From DASSCW01 sp036556695 (GTDB lineage Bacteria > Chloroflexota > Limnocylindria > QHBO01), in the NCBI GenBank assembly GCA_036556695.1, contig DATBIY010000047.1, positions 32,114 through 96,113 of the forward strand: a stretch of DNA of 64,000 nucleotides, read 5' to 3'. Shown piece after piece: positions 46,666 to 55,878 of this stretch. The notes beneath the pieces are model-generated. The model was not told the origin of the DNA. It saw only the letters and a list, made by a program, of their open reading frames with translations, and did no database searches. How positions within the stretch are numbered: position 1 is the first letter of the stretch; each line of letters begins with the position of its first letter. A program made the translations under genes and the position numbers.

Positions 46666-49600
46666 ATGATGCGGGCGATCGTCGCGGCCAGCCTGCGATT
46701 CCGATTCATCGTCCTGGCCGGGGCACTCGGCATCCTCGTGTTCGGGGGCACCCATGTCGACGACATGGCGGTTGATGTCTTCCCCGAGTTCGCTCCGCCT
46801 CGCGTGGAGATCCAGACATCGGCGCTCGGCCTGTCGGCCGAGGAAGTCGAGACGCTGGTGACGGTGCCACTGGAGCAGGTCCTGGCCGGGGTCGACCGGC
46901 TGGACATCATCCGCTCGAAATCGGTCCGCGACCTCTCGTCCATCGAGCTGATCTTCGAATCAGGAACCGACCTGCTCCTGGCGCGGCAGGTCGTCCAGGA
47001 GCGCATTAACACGGTCGCCCATACGCTGCCGACCTGGGCCAGCCCACCGTTCATGATGCAGCCCCTTTCTGCCACCAGCCGGATCATGAAGATCGGCATG
47101 TCGTCCGACGAGCACTCGCTCATCGACATGTCGACCATGGCCTATTGGACCATCCGCTCGAAGCTGCTCGGCGTTCCCGGCGTGGCCAACGTGGCGATCT
47201 GGGGTGAGCGGCTCCAGCAGCTGCACGTCCAGCTCGATCCCACCCGGATGGCTGACCGCGGGATTTCCCTGCAGCAGGTCATGGAGGCAACCGCCGATGC
47301 CCTTGACGAGGGCATCCTGCGTTTCGCCGATGGCAACATCATCGGCACCGGCGGGTTCGTCGAGACTGCCAGCCAGCGCCTGGTGGTGCGTCACCGGCCG
47401 ACCATCCGAACCAGCGACGACCTCCGCCACGTCAGCATCGAGGCAGAGGACGGCAGCAGCGTTTCGCTGTCGCAGCTCGCGACCCTCGCCACCGGCCATC
47501 AGCCGCTCTTCGGCGACGCGGTCATCAACGATGGGCCGGGCCTGATGCTCATCGTGGAGAAGTTTCCGTGGGCCAATGCGCTCGAGGTGACGCGCGGCGT
47601 GGAGGATGCCCTGGCCGCCCTGCGGCCCGGGCTGCAGGGAATCGAGCTGGACTCGACGCTGTTCCGGCCAGCGACCTTCATCGAAAGCGCGCTTGGGAAC
47701 CTGACGAACGCGCTGCTGCTCGGCAGCCTGCTGGTGGTGCTCGTGCTGCTGCTGTTCCTCTACGACTGGCGCACGGCACTCATCAGCATGGTGGCCATCC
47801 CGCTGTCGTTGATGTCGGCCGCCCTTGTCCTGTACGCGCGTGACGCGACCATCAACACCATGGTGCTGGCCGGCTTCGTGATCTCCGTCGGGGTGGTGGT
47901 CGACGACGCGATCATCGACGTGGAGAACATCGTCCGCCGCCTTCGCCAGAACCGGAGATCGGCCGCGCCCGCTCCCGCCAGCCGGGTGATCCTTGAATCG
48001 TCGCTGGAGGTCCGGGGCGCGATCATCTACGCCACGCTGATCGACGTGGTGGCCATCACGCCGGTGTTCTTCATCGAGGGCCTGTCGGGCAGCTTCTTCC
48101 AGCCTCTTGCCATCTCGTATGGCCTGGCTGTGCTCGCCTCGCTGCTGGTCGCGCTCACCACCACGCCGGCCATGGCCCTGCTGCTGCTGCGCGACGCCTC
48201 GCTCGAGCGGCGGGAGTCACCGGTCGCCCAGTGGCTGCAGAGGCGCTACGAGGCGGTGCTTGGCCGGCTGGTACGGTCCGCGCGGCCCGCCTACGCCGCG
48301 GTGGCGGTCATCGCCCTCAGCGGGGCCGTCGTCTTCCCCCAGCTGGGGCAGTCCCTGCTCCCCGACTTCAAGGAGCGCGACTTCCTCATGCACTGGGTGA
48401 CCGCCCCCGGCACCTCACTCGACGAGGAGGTCCGGGTGTCCACACGGGCCTGCATCGAGCTACGCGCCATCCCCGGGGTGCGCAACTGCGGATCGCACAT
48501 CGGACAGGCCTTCCTGGCCGATGAAGTGGTGGGCGTCGACTTCGGCGAGAACTGGATCAGCGTCGACCCGTCGGTCGACTATGACGCCACGCTGGCATCG
48601 GTCCAGGAGGTGGTGAACGGCTATCCCGGCCTGCGCCGCGACGTGCAGACCTACCTCAAAGAGCGCATCCGCGAGGTGCTGACCGGGACCAGCGAGGCGA
48701 TCGTGATCCGCATCTACGGGCCGGACCTGGCCGTGCTGCGTGACAAGGCGCATGAGGTCGAGACGGCGCTGGGGCAGATCGATGGCATCGTCGACCTGCA
48801 GGTCGAGCTGCAGACCACGGTCCCGCAGGTGGAGGTCGAGGTCAACCTGCAGGCCGCCGAGCGCTACGGCCTGAAGCCCGGCGACGTCCGCCGCGCGGCC
48901 GGCGTGCTGCTGGCCAGCGAGGAGGTCGGCGACGTCTTCCATGGCGGGAAGGCGTTCGACGTCCACGTCTGGAGCACACCGGAAACGCGCCGCTCGATCA
49001 CCGACGTCCAGAACCTGCCGCTCGATACACCAGATGGCGGACGCGTCCGTCTGGCCGACGTAGCCAGCGTGCAGCTGGCCGCCACGCCGAACAGCATCAG
49101 CCACGAGGGCCTCGCGCGGCGGATCGATGTGTCCGCCAACGTGGAGGGCCGCGACCTGGGGTCGGTGGTCGAGGACGTGCGGCGCGCGGTCGACCAGGTC
49201 CAGTTTCCGCTCGAGTACCACCCTGAGATGCTGGGGGAGCACGCCGAGCGCGACGCTGCGCAGGGGCGGTTGCTGTTGTTCGGCGTGGTGGCAGCCGCCG
49301 TCGTGCTGCTGCTCCTCCACGCGTCCTACCGCAGCGGCCGCCTTGCCGTGCTGAGCTTCGTGACCCTCCCCTCGGCGCTGGTGGGCGGCGTGCTGGCGGC
49401 CTGGGTATCCGGAGGAGTCCTGTCACTGGGGTCGCTGGTTGGCTTCTTCACGGTGCTGGGCATCGCCGCCAGGAACGGCATCATGCTCATCAACCATTAC
49501 CAGTACATCGAGCGCTACGAGGAAATGGCGTTCGGCCCGGAGCTCGTGCTGCGCGGCGCGCGCGAGCGGCTGTCGCCAATCCTGATGACCGCGCTGGCCA

Positions 49601-49767
49601 CCGGGCTGGCTCTCATTCCGCTGGTTATCGCCGGCGACATCCCGGGACACGAGATCGAGCACCCGATGGCGGTCGTGATCCTTGGCGGCCTGGTGACCTC
49701 GACGCTGCTCAACCTGTTCATCATGCCGGCCCTCTACCTGCGCTTCGCCCGACCCTCCCCAGCCTGA
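46666..49767 (+). CDS. RND-family efflux pump (CzcA/heavy-metal type), second copy
   Basis: A 1033-residue RND transporter related to the pump at 43076: MAVDVFPEFAPPRVEIQTSALGLSAEEVETLVTVPLEQ, LLGVPGVANVAIWGERLQQLHVQLDP, and TM4 VVVDDAIIDVENI with Asp413-Asp414. The C-terminal half has GIAARNGIMLINHYQYIERYE, as in CzcA/CusA. It starts at ATG 46666 or 46669, with AAAGG just upstream, 27 nt after the mini-adaptor. The two pumps may assemble as a heteromer around the mini-adaptor, or represent a duplication with divergent substrates. Confidence 0.88.
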   Translation: MMRAIVAASLRFRFIVLAGALGILVFGGTHVDDMAVDVFPEFAPPRVEIQTSALGLSAEEVETLVTVPLEQVLAGVDRLDIIRSKSVRDLSSIELIFESGTDLLLARQVVQERINTVAHTLPTWASPPFMMQPLSATSRIMKIGMSSDEHSLIDMSTMAYWTIRSKLLGVPGVANVAIWGERLQQLHVQLDPTRMADRGISLQQVMEATADALDEGILRFADGNIIGTGGFVETASQRLVVRHRPTIRTSDDLRHVSIEAEDGSSVSLSQLATLATGHQPLFGDAVINDGPGLMLIVEKFPWANALEVTRGVEDALAALRPGLQGIELDSTLFRPATFIESALGNLTNALLLGSLLVVLVLLLFLYDWRTALISMVAIPLSLMSAALVLYARDATINTMVLAGFVISVGVVVDDAIIDVENIVRRLRQNRRSAAPAPASRVILESSLEVRGAIIYATLIDVVAITPVFFIEGLSGSFFQPLAISYGLAVLASLLVALTTTPAMALLLLRDASLERRESPVAQWLQRRYEAVLGRLVRSARPAYAAVAVIALSGAVVFPQLGQSLLPDFKERDFLMHWVTAPGTSLDEEVRVSTRACIELRAIPGVRNCGSHIGQAFLADEVVGVDFGENWISVDPSVDYDATLASVQEVVNGYPGLRRDVQTYLKERIREVLTGTSEAIVIRIYGPDLAVLRDKAHEVETALGQIDGIVDLQVELQTTVPQVEVEVNLQAAERYGLKPGDVRRAAGVLLASEEVGDVFHGGKAFDVHVWSTPETRRSITDVQNLPLDTPDGGRVRLADVASVQLAATPNSISHEGLARRIDVSANVEGRDLGSVVEDVRRAVDQVQFPLEYHPEMLGEHAERDAAQGRLLLFGVVAAAVVLLLLHASYRSGRLAVLSFVTLPSALVGGVLAAWVSGGVLSLGSLVGFFTVLGIAARNGIMLINHYQYIERYEEMAFGPELVLRGARERLSPILMTALATGLALIPLVIAGDIPGHEIEHPMAVVILGGLVTSTLLNLFIMPALYLRFARPSPA

Positions 49768-49772
49768 GCGTC

Positions 49773-49778
49773 TATCCT
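49773..49778 (+). promoter_or_regulatory. -10 element of leaderless purE
   Basis: TATCCT, 9 nt before ATG 49788, no Shine-Dalgarno sequence. Confidence 0.45.
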
Positions 49779-49787
49779 TCGCGACCC

Positions 49788-50282
49788 ATGGCCGATGGTG
49801 CCCGCGTCGCCGTCATCTGCGGCTCCCGTTCGGACTTGCCTGCGCTGAAGGGCTGCTTCGACGTGCTCGACGGCTACGCCATCGGCTGGGAGGCATCGGT
49901 CATCAGCGCCCACCGCCAGCCGGAGGCGTTGCGCACCTACGTCGCAGAGGCGGAAGGCCGGGGAGTCCAGGTCTTCATCGGCGCGGCCGGGCTGGCTGCA
50001 CATCTGCCCGGCGTGCTGGCCAGCGTGACGGCTCGGCCGGTCATCGGCATCCCGCTGGACGGCGGCGCCCTGGGCGGAGCCGACGCCCTCTACTCGATCG
50101 TGCAGATGCCGCCCGGCGTTCCGGTGGCGTCGGTCGCCATCGGCTCACCCGGCGCCAAGAACGCGGGCCACCTGGCGGCGCGCATCCTTGCGCTCGTTGA
50201 CCCGGATGTCGCCGACCGGCTGGCAGCCTTCCGCGAGCAGCAGGCGTCGGGGGCCGAGCTGGGCATCGACCCCCGAGCCTGA
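49788..50282 (+). CDS. purE: N5-carboxyaminoimidazole ribonucleotide mutase
   Basis: A 164-residue PurE that shifts the carboxyl group in the aminoimidazole stage of purine synthesis. It starts RVAVICGSRSDLPALKGCFDVLD, then SVISAHRQPEAL, VFIGAAGLAAHLPGVLASVTARPVIGIPL and SIVQMPPGVPVASVAIG, the class I layout. No purK is in the window. ATG 49788 lies 9 nt after TATCCT. It is followed by the convergent SRPBCC gene. Confidence 0.95.
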   Translation: MADGARVAVICGSRSDLPALKGCFDVLDGYAIGWEASVISAHRQPEALRTYVAEAEGRGVQVFIGAAGLAAHLPGVLASVTARPVIGIPLDGGALGGADALYSIVQMPPGVPVASVAIGSPGAKNAGHLAARILALVDPDVADRLAAFREQQASGAELGIDPRA

Positions 50283-50288
50283 GGGGCC

Positions 50289-50978
50289 TCAGCCCTCGAC
50301 GTGCTCCTTCAGCCGCAGCATGGCCGCGCGCCAGTAGGCCTTCATGCGGCCAACCTCCTCGACGTCGGCCAGGCGCTCGTGCTCCATGGCGACCCGGCTC
50401 TTCGCATCTCCGAGGTCCTCGAACCAGAACACCACCCGGCTGCCGTCGCCGTCCCAGTCGAAGCGCGCGGTGCGCTCCGCGCGGGTCGGCCGCTCGACCA
50501 GCGGCGCGCGCGGGAGCCAGCGCTCCCGCAGCCCCGCATCGGTCACCGCTTCGAGGACGTCCACCACTGGGGCAGCCAGGGTTCGCGTGGCGGTCGCCGA
50601 GAACGTGCCATCCCCCCGCTGGCCGGTCACCCGACGGCCGATGGCGATCTCGTAGCCCACCGTCACCTGCTGCGACCACCAGCCGTCGACGCCGCTGTCG
50701 CGGTTCAGCCAGCGCGCGATCTCGATGTGCGGCCGGCTCTCGGCGCCCCAGGCGTCGAGGATGCCGATCCACTCGGTCCAGCCGTGGCCCGTGCGCTCGC
50801 GCAACGCGGCGTCGCTCGTCAAGCCTGGCGGCGGTATGAGTCGCCGCGGCTTCTCAGGAGCGGAGGCGGTGGGTGCGCGTCGCGCGGACAGCACCTGGCG
50901 GCGGGCGGCGGTGTAGCGCTCGCCGGTCTTGGACATGCGGTTGCGAACTCGGCGCTTCAGCGCCTTCTGCTCGGTCAC
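50289..50978 (-). CDS. SRPBCC/AHSA1-like protein with basic N-terminal domain
   Basis: A 229-residue protein. The N-terminal part is basic and helical (ALKRRVRNRMSKTGERYTAARRQVL). A middle segment with GHGWTEWIGILDAWGAESRPHIEIARWLNRDSGVDGWWSQQVTVGYEIAIG resembles a DUF4287-type block, and the C-terminal half is an AHSA1/START-like fold with RFDWDGDGSRVVFWFEDLGDAKSRVAMEHERLAD. A ligand-binding or stress role is possible. GTG 50978 has AAGGGA 8 nt upstream. It lies between purE and purB on the opposite strand. Confidence 0.75.
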   Translation of the reverse strand: MTEQKALKRRVRNRMSKTGERYTAARRQVLSARRAPTASAPEKPRRLIPPPGLTSDAALRERTGHGWTEWIGILDAWGAESRPHIEIARWLNRDSGVDGWWSQQVTVGYEIAIGRRVTGQRGDGTFSATATRTLAAPVVDVLEAVTDAGLRERWLPRAPLVERPTRAERTARFDWDGDGSRVVFWFEDLGDAKSRVAMEHERLADVEEVGRMKAYWRAAMLRLKEHVEG

Positions 50979-51217
50979 GTGTGCGTTCCCTTCATCGGCA
51001 CGCCGGGAACACCCACGCTGCCCGACGCCCGCGAAGGCCCGGTGACCGTCGATGCCCCGAGGACCGGACGTCCCCTTTGCCCTCGCGGACCGGTTGCGTG
51101 GGAACCGGACGAGGGTTGCGCGCGGAGCGGCGCGCACCGCGGAGCAGCATACCGCCGCGCCGGCCCGGCGGACAAGCCTGTTGCGTCGCGTCGGCGGGCA
51201 TCAACGGTTCGTCCGCC

Positions 51218-51223
51218 TATCCT
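51218..51223 (+). promoter_or_regulatory. -10 element of leaderless purB
   Basis: TATCCT, 6 nt before GTG 51230, no Shine-Dalgarno sequence. Confidence 0.5.
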
Positions 51224-51229
51224 TGCACC

Positions 51230-52537
51230 GTGATCGACCGCTACGCGCTGCCCGAGATGCGGGAGCTGTTCGGGGAGCGGCGCAAGCTCCAGCTGTGGCT
51301 GCGCATCGAGCTGCTGGCGGCCGAGGCGCTGGCCGAGGAAGGTGTCATCCCGGCTTCCGACTGGGAGCGCATTCGCGGCGCGCTGTCGTCCGACGAGGTG
51401 GACGCGGAGCGCGCTCGCGAGATCGAGCAGGAGTCACAGCACGACGTCATCGCCTTCCTGCGGAGCGTGACCGAGCGGCTCGGCGCGGAGGGCCGCTGGC
51501 TGCACTACGGCCTGACCAGCTCGGACGTGCTGGACACGGCCACGGCGGTCACGCTGCGCGAGGCCACGTCGCTGGTGGAGGCGGAGCTGGCCCGGCTGCA
51601 AGAGGTGGTGCGGCGGTTGGCGCTGCAGCATCGGTCCAGCCCCATGGTCGGTCGCAGCCACGGGATCCACGCAGAGCCGATCACCTTCGGCTTCAAGGCC
51701 GCCGGCTGGTACGCCGAGCTGCTGCGTGACGGCGAACGGCTGCAGCGGGCTCGCCAGGGTATCGCGGTCGGCAAGATCTCCGGGGCGGTCGGCAGCCACG
51801 CCAACGTCAGTGCGGCGGTCGAGCGCCACGTCTGCGCGGCGCTCGGCCTGACGCCGGACCCGGCGGCCACCCAGGTCGTCAGCCGCGATCGCCACGCCGA
51901 GCTGCTGACCGCGCTCGCCATCCTGGGCGGCACGCTGGAGCGCATCAGCGTGGAGGTGCGTCACCTGCAGCGCACCGAGGTCGGCGAGGCCTTCGAGCCG
52001 TTCGGTGGCGGCCAGCAGGGCAGCAGCGCCATGCCGCACAAGCGCAACCCGATCCTGACCGAGCGGGTCACCGGCCTGGCCAGGCTGCTGCGCGCCGACG
52101 CGCTCGTCGCGCTGGAGAACATGGCGCTCTGGCACGAGCGCGACATCAGCCATTCCAGCGCCGAGCGCTTCGTGTTCGAGCGGGCGCTCGGCGTGGCGGC
52201 CTATGCCACCCGCACGCTGGCCGGGGTCCTGGATGGCCTGGAGGTCGACGTGGACCGGATGCGCGCCAACCTGGGCCTGCTGGGCGGCATGGTCTACTCC
52301 GAGGCGCTGCTGCTGGCCCTCGTCGCGAAGGGCGCCGATCGCCAGCAGGCCTACCGCCTGGTGCAGGGCGCCGCCAAGCGCGCCTGGGGCGGTGCCGGTG
52401 ACTTCCGCGCCGAGGTGCTGGCCGACCCGGGCATCGGCGAATGGCTGTCGAACGCCGAGATCGAAGCCGCCATGAACCTCGAGCATCACCTGGGCGGCAT
52501 CCAGGCGACCTACGACGCGCTGGCCCTGGACGACTAG
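51230..52537 (+). CDS. purB: Adenylosuccinate lyase
   Basis: A 435-residue fumarase/aspartase-superfamily lyase acting on SAICAR and adenylosuccinate. It has MRELFGERRKLQLWLRIELLAAEA, HYGLTSSDVLDTA, MVGRSHGIHAEPITFGFK with catalytic His, and the flexible signature loop GGQQGSSAMPHKRNP. GTG 51230 gives the standard N-terminus IDRYALPEM and lies 6 nt after TATCCT. It leads the compact run purB-membrane protein-mgtC-purC-purS-purQ. Confidence 0.97.
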   Translation: MIDRYALPEMRELFGERRKLQLWLRIELLAAEALAEEGVIPASDWERIRGALSSDEVDAERAREIEQESQHDVIAFLRSVTERLGAEGRWLHYGLTSSDVLDTATAVTLREATSLVEAELARLQEVVRRLALQHRSSPMVGRSHGIHAEPITFGFKAAGWYAELLRDGERLQRARQGIAVGKISGAVGSHANVSAAVERHVCAALGLTPDPAATQVVSRDRHAELLTALAILGGTLERISVEVRHLQRTEVGEAFEPFGGGQQGSSAMPHKRNPILTERVTGLARLLRADALVALENMALWHERDISHSSAERFVFERALGVAAYATRTLAGVLDGLEVDVDRMRANLGLLGGMVYSEALLLALVAKGADRQQAYRLVQGAAKRAWGGAGDFRAEVLADPGIGEWLSNAEIEAAMNLEHHLGGIQATYDALALDD

Positions 52538-52541
52538 GCCG

Positions 52542-53411
52542 ATGCGCGGCTGGTTGGCGAACGCGCGCCGCGCGCTGGCCGTGGCGGGCGACCGCGCGGA
52601 TCTCTGGCCCGCTGGCACCCTGGCGTGGCTGGCCTACCTCGGTTGGCTGCCCCTGGTCGTGGCGCTCGCCCCACCGACCGTCGACGGCGTGCAACGCCTG
52701 GGCGTTGACATGTACTCATCGTCGACCTTCCCGTGGAATCTTGTGGCCCTGTCGGCGGGCTGGGTCCTGGTCTTCGGGCTGCTGTGCCTGCTGGGCGCAG
52801 CCAGCGAGGTGGCGCTGAGACGCCTGGCCGCGGGACGGCAAGCGCATGGCATGGCCCGCGACACTTTCTCGGCGTTCGCGGTCGTCCTGATATCGTCGCT
52901 GCCCGTGGTCGCTGCCGCCGGTGCTGCGCTGATCGGGGCGATCACCGTGGCGCAGGGCGCGTTCCTGTCGGCCGAGGGCACCCTGCCCGTCTTGCTGCGG
53001 ATCGCCAGCCAGGTGCTTCCGCAGCTCACCGCGCTCCTGCTGGCCCTGGTGGTCATGCAGGCCTTCGCGGCCGTCGCGCTGCGAAGGCTGGGCGGCGGCG
53101 AGGCGCTGCATGCGATGCGACGCGCCGCCAGCGAGATGCGGCGTCGGCCGGTTCGGCGGCTCGCGACGGCCGCTGTGGTGGCACTGGTGGATGCCGCGGT
53201 ACTCGCCCTGCAGATCGCGCTGCTCGGCGTCCTGTGGGAGCCCATCGGCGTGGGCCTTCGCGACGGGCGACTGGCCAGCCCGGACACCCTGCTGCTGCTG
53301 CTAGGCTTCGTGGCGATCTGGCTCGGGCTGCTGCTGGCCGCGGGCGCGCTCCACGCCGCGGCATCGGCATGGTGGACGCTCGAGCTCAGGGAGACGGGAG
53401 GAAGCACCTGA
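52542..53411 (+). CDS. Polytopic membrane protein of unknown function
   Basis: A 289-residue protein with about six hydrophobic helices (for example LAWLAYLGWLPLVVALA near 28-44, WVLVFGLLCLLGAAS, AFAVVLISSLPVVAAAGAALIGAI and TLLLLLGFVAIWLGLLLAAGALHAAASAWW at the end). It resembles membrane proteins of the DUF7544/glycerophosphoryl-permease kind only in its general helix pattern; I assign no family. It starts 4 nt after purB and its stop overlaps mgtC (TGATG), so it is embedded in a purine operon. Confidence 0.65.
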   Translation: MRGWLANARRALAVAGDRADLWPAGTLAWLAYLGWLPLVVALAPPTVDGVQRLGVDMYSSSTFPWNLVALSAGWVLVFGLLCLLGAASEVALRRLAAGRQAHGMARDTFSAFAVVLISSLPVVAAAGAALIGAITVAQGAFLSAEGTLPVLLRIASQVLPQLTALLLALVVMQAFAAVALRRLGGGEALHAMRRAASEMRRRPVRRLATAAVVALVDAAVLALQIALLGVLWEPIGVGLRDGRLASPDTLLLLLGFVAIWLGLLLAAGALHAAASAWWTLELRETGGST

Positions 53412-53929
53412 TGCAGGTCCCGGACGCAGCCAGCCAGCTCGAGCCGCTGCTGCGGATGGCGGTTGCGCTGGTGCTCGGCGCGGTCGTCGGCCTGGAGCGG
53501 GAGCTGCAGCGCATGCCGGCGGGCTTCCGGACGCATGCGCTGGTGGGCCTGGGAGCGGCGATCTTCACGGTCGTATCGGCCTACGCCTTCCAGGGCCCCA
53601 TTTCGGATCCCACCCGCATCGCCGCCCAGATCGTGACCGGCGTCGGCTTCCTGGGTGGCGGCGCGATCCTGCACTACCGCGGCAGCGTGCGCGGCCTGAC
53701 CACCGCCGCGTCGCTGTGGGCCGTGGCTGCCATCGGCATGGCCGCCGGCGCAGGCCTGTACGTCATCGCGGTGGGCGGCGCGGTGCTGGTGGTGGTCACC
53801 CTGTACGTGCTGGATCGCCTGGAGCGCTGGGCGCGCCGGCGCTGGAAGCTGGGCGGCTCCCGGGACGATCCGGACCGCAACGACGACGACGACGACCGAC
53901 CCGATGGAAGAGCCGAGGACATGCCATGA
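53411..53929 (+). CDS. MgtC/SapB-family membrane protein
   Basis: A 172-residue protein. The MgtC core is intact: LLRMAVALVLGAVVGLERELQRMPAGFRTHALVGLGAAIFTVVS, then DPTRIAAQIVTGVGFLGGGAILHYRGSVRGLTTAASLWAVAAIGMAAG, with four helices. MgtC proteins help growth at low magnesium and can inhibit F-ATPase in pathogens; the role here is unknown. The acidic tail (RNDDDDDRPDG) is unusual. ATG 53411 overlaps the upstream stop and its own stop overlaps purC (ATGA). Confidence 0.88.
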   Translation: MQVPDAASQLEPLLRMAVALVLGAVVGLERELQRMPAGFRTHALVGLGAAIFTVVSAYAFQGPISDPTRIAAQIVTGVGFLGGGAILHYRGSVRGLTTAASLWAVAAIGMAAGAGLYVIAVGGAVLVVVTLYVLDRLERWARRRWKLGGSRDDPDRNDDDDDRPDGRAEDMP

Positions 53930-54825
53930 CCCTGCTGCACAGCCACATCGCCGACCTGCCGCTGGTCCACCGCGGCAAGGTGCGCGAAACGTACGCCGTG
54001 GACGACGAGCGCCTGCTGCTGGTCGCCACGGATCGGCTCTCCGCGTTCGACGTCGTCTTCGACCAGCCGATCCCCGACAAGGGGCGCGTGCTGACGCGGC
54101 TCTCGGCATGGTGGTTCCGCCAGCTGGCCGGCCTGGGGCCGACGCACTTCCTGGCCGACGAGCCGGCAGCCCTGCCGGAGGCAGCCCGCGGGCCGGAGCT
54201 CGATGGACGGGTCATGCTGGTGCGACGTGCGCAGCGCATCGACGCCGAGTGCGTGGTGCGCGGCTACCTGGCGGGATCGGGCTGGGCCGAGTACCAGCGC
54301 ACCGGCGCGGTGGTCGGACACGAGCTTCCGGCCGGCCTGCGCGAGGCCGACCGCCTGCCGGAGCCGATCTTCACGCCGTCGACCAAGGCCGAGGTGGGGC
54401 ACGACGAGAACATCACCCGCCAGCAGCTGGCCGGCATGGTCGGCGTCGAGTTGGCCGCGGAGCTGGAGGAGCGGTCGCTGGCGCTGTACCGCGCCGGCGC
54501 CGAGCGGGCGGCCGACGTGGGCCTCATCCTGGCCGACACGAAGTTCGAGTTCGGCTGGATCGACGGCCAGGTGGCGCTGATCGACGAGGTGCTGACCCCG
54601 GACAGCTCCCGCTTCTGGGACGCCCAGCAGTATGCGCCCGGCTCCTCACCGCCCAGCTTCGACAAGCAGTACGTGCGCGACTTCGTGTCGGCGTCGGGCT
54701 GGAACAAGGAGCCGCCGGCGCCGGCGCTGCCGGACGATGTGATCGCCGGCACGCGGGACCGCTACGTGACCGCCTACGAGCGGCTGACCGGGGAGCGGTG
54801 GGGCGGCGCGGAGGCATCGGCCTAG
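53926..54825 (+). CDS. purC: SAICAR synthase
   Basis: A 299-residue enzyme joining CAIR with aspartate. It begins LPLVHRGKVRETYAVDDERLLLVATDRLSAFDVVFDQPIPDKG, with ECVVRGYLAGSGWAEYQ, FTPSTKAEVGHDENI and LILADTKFEFGWIDGQVALIDEVLTPDSSRFWD. The length fits the longer eukaryote-like type of PurC. ATG 53926 overlaps the mgtC stop. The stop TAG shares its G with the GTG of purS. Confidence 0.97.
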   Translation: MTLLHSHIADLPLVHRGKVRETYAVDDERLLLVATDRLSAFDVVFDQPIPDKGRVLTRLSAWWFRQLAGLGPTHFLADEPAALPEAARGPELDGRVMLVRRAQRIDAECVVRGYLAGSGWAEYQRTGAVVGHELPAGLREADRLPEPIFTPSTKAEVGHDENITRQQLAGMVGVELAAELEERSLALYRAGAERAADVGLILADTKFEFGWIDGQVALIDEVLTPDSSRFWDAQQYAPGSSPPSFDKQYVRDFVSASGWNKEPPAPALPDDVIAGTRDRYVTAYERLTGERWGGAEASA

Positions 54826-55103
54826 TGCGCTGGTACGCGGACGTTCACGTCCGCCTGCGGCCGGGCATCGCCGATCCCGAGGGCCAGACCATCGCCGGTG
54901 GGCTGCACGCCTTGGGCTTCACCTCGGTCGAGGAGGTGCGCGCCGGCAAGCTGCTGCGCATCGCCTTCGATGCCGAGGACCACGCCGCGGCCGAGGATGC
55001 GGTGGCCACCATGTGCCGCCGCCTGCTGGCCAACCCGGTGATGGAGACCGCCGACTGGGAGCTGCGCGCGGAGCCGGACGCCATCGCAGAGGCGCTGGAC
55101 TGA
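54825..55103 (+). CDS. purS: FGAM synthetase subunit PurS
   Basis: A 92-residue small subunit that bridges PurL and PurQ in the three-part FGAM synthetase. It shows VHVRLRPGIADPEGQTIAGGLHALGF, EVRAGKLLRIAFDAEDHAAAEDAVATMCRRLLANPVMETADWEL. GTG 54825 overlaps the purC stop (TAGTG), and its TGA overlaps purQ (TGATG). Confidence 0.95.
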   Translation: MRWYADVHVRLRPGIADPEGQTIAGGLHALGFTSVEEVRAGKLLRIAFDAEDHAAAEDAVATMCRRLLANPVMETADWELRAEPDAIAEALD

Positions 55104-55837
55104 TGGCCGCGCGGCCGCGGGTGGCAATCGTCGTCTTCCCGGGCACCTGGTCGGATCGCGACTTTCTGGATGTCGCTCAGGTCGTCGGCTGGGAGGCGCG
55201 CACCGTGTGGCACGCCTCACCGGAGCTCGGCGAGGTGGATGCCGTGGTGCTGCCGGGTGGCTTCGCCCACGGCGATCACCTGCGCACCGGCGCGATCGCG
55301 CGCTTCTCACCGGTGATGAGCGCGGTGGCCGCCTTCGCGGAGGCCGGCGGCCCGGTCATCGGCTCGTGCAATGGCTTCCAGATCTTGTGCGAGGCGGGCC
55401 TGCTTCCCGGCGTGCTGATGCGCAACGACCACCTGCAGTTCCGCTGCGACTGGCAGGCTCTGCGCGTCGAGCGCGCCGTCGGCCCGTGGCTGGGCGTGGA
55501 CGAGATTGCGCCCGGCGAGGTCATCCGCCTGCCGATCTCGCACGGCGAGGGTCGCTTCTATGCCGATGCTGAGACACTGGACCGGCTCGAGGAAGGCGGG
55601 CAGGTGGTGCTGCGCTACGCCGATGCCAGCGGCACCACCTCGCCGGACGCCAATCCCAACGGCTCGCTGCGCAGCATTGCCGGCATCGTCAACGAGCGAC
55701 TCAACGTGCTGGGATTGATGCCGCATCCGGAGCGAGCGGCAGAGCCCGAGGTGGGCGGCACCGACGGCCTGCGCATCCTGCGCTCCCTCGCCCGCTGGCT
55801 GGTCGCTCAGCCGGCGGCCGCCGAGCGTCGGCTATGA
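55103..55837 (+). CDS. purQ: FGAM synthetase glutaminase subunit PurQ
   Basis: A 244-residue class I glutaminase feeding ammonia to PurL. Nucleophile Cys89 lies in GSCNGFQIL; the other blocks are AVVLPGGFAHGDHLRTGAIARFSPVM, LPISHGEGRFYAD and LGLMPHPERAAEP with the His/Glu of the triad. It overlaps purS and precedes two zinc-ribbon membrane proteins that separate it from purL. Confidence 0.96.
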   Translation: MAARPRVAIVVFPGTWSDRDFLDVAQVVGWEARTVWHASPELGEVDAVVLPGGFAHGDHLRTGAIARFSPVMSAVAAFAEAGGPVIGSCNGFQILCEAGLLPGVLMRNDHLQFRCDWQALRVERAVGPWLGVDEIAPGEVIRLPISHGEGRFYADAETLDRLEEGGQVVLRYADASGTTSPDANPNGSLRSIAGIVNERLNVLGLMPHPERAAEPEVGGTDGLRILRSLARWLVAQPAAAERRL

Positions 55838-55878
55838 TGCTGAGCGTCGCCCCCGGCCCGTAGGAGCTGAGACGCCCG

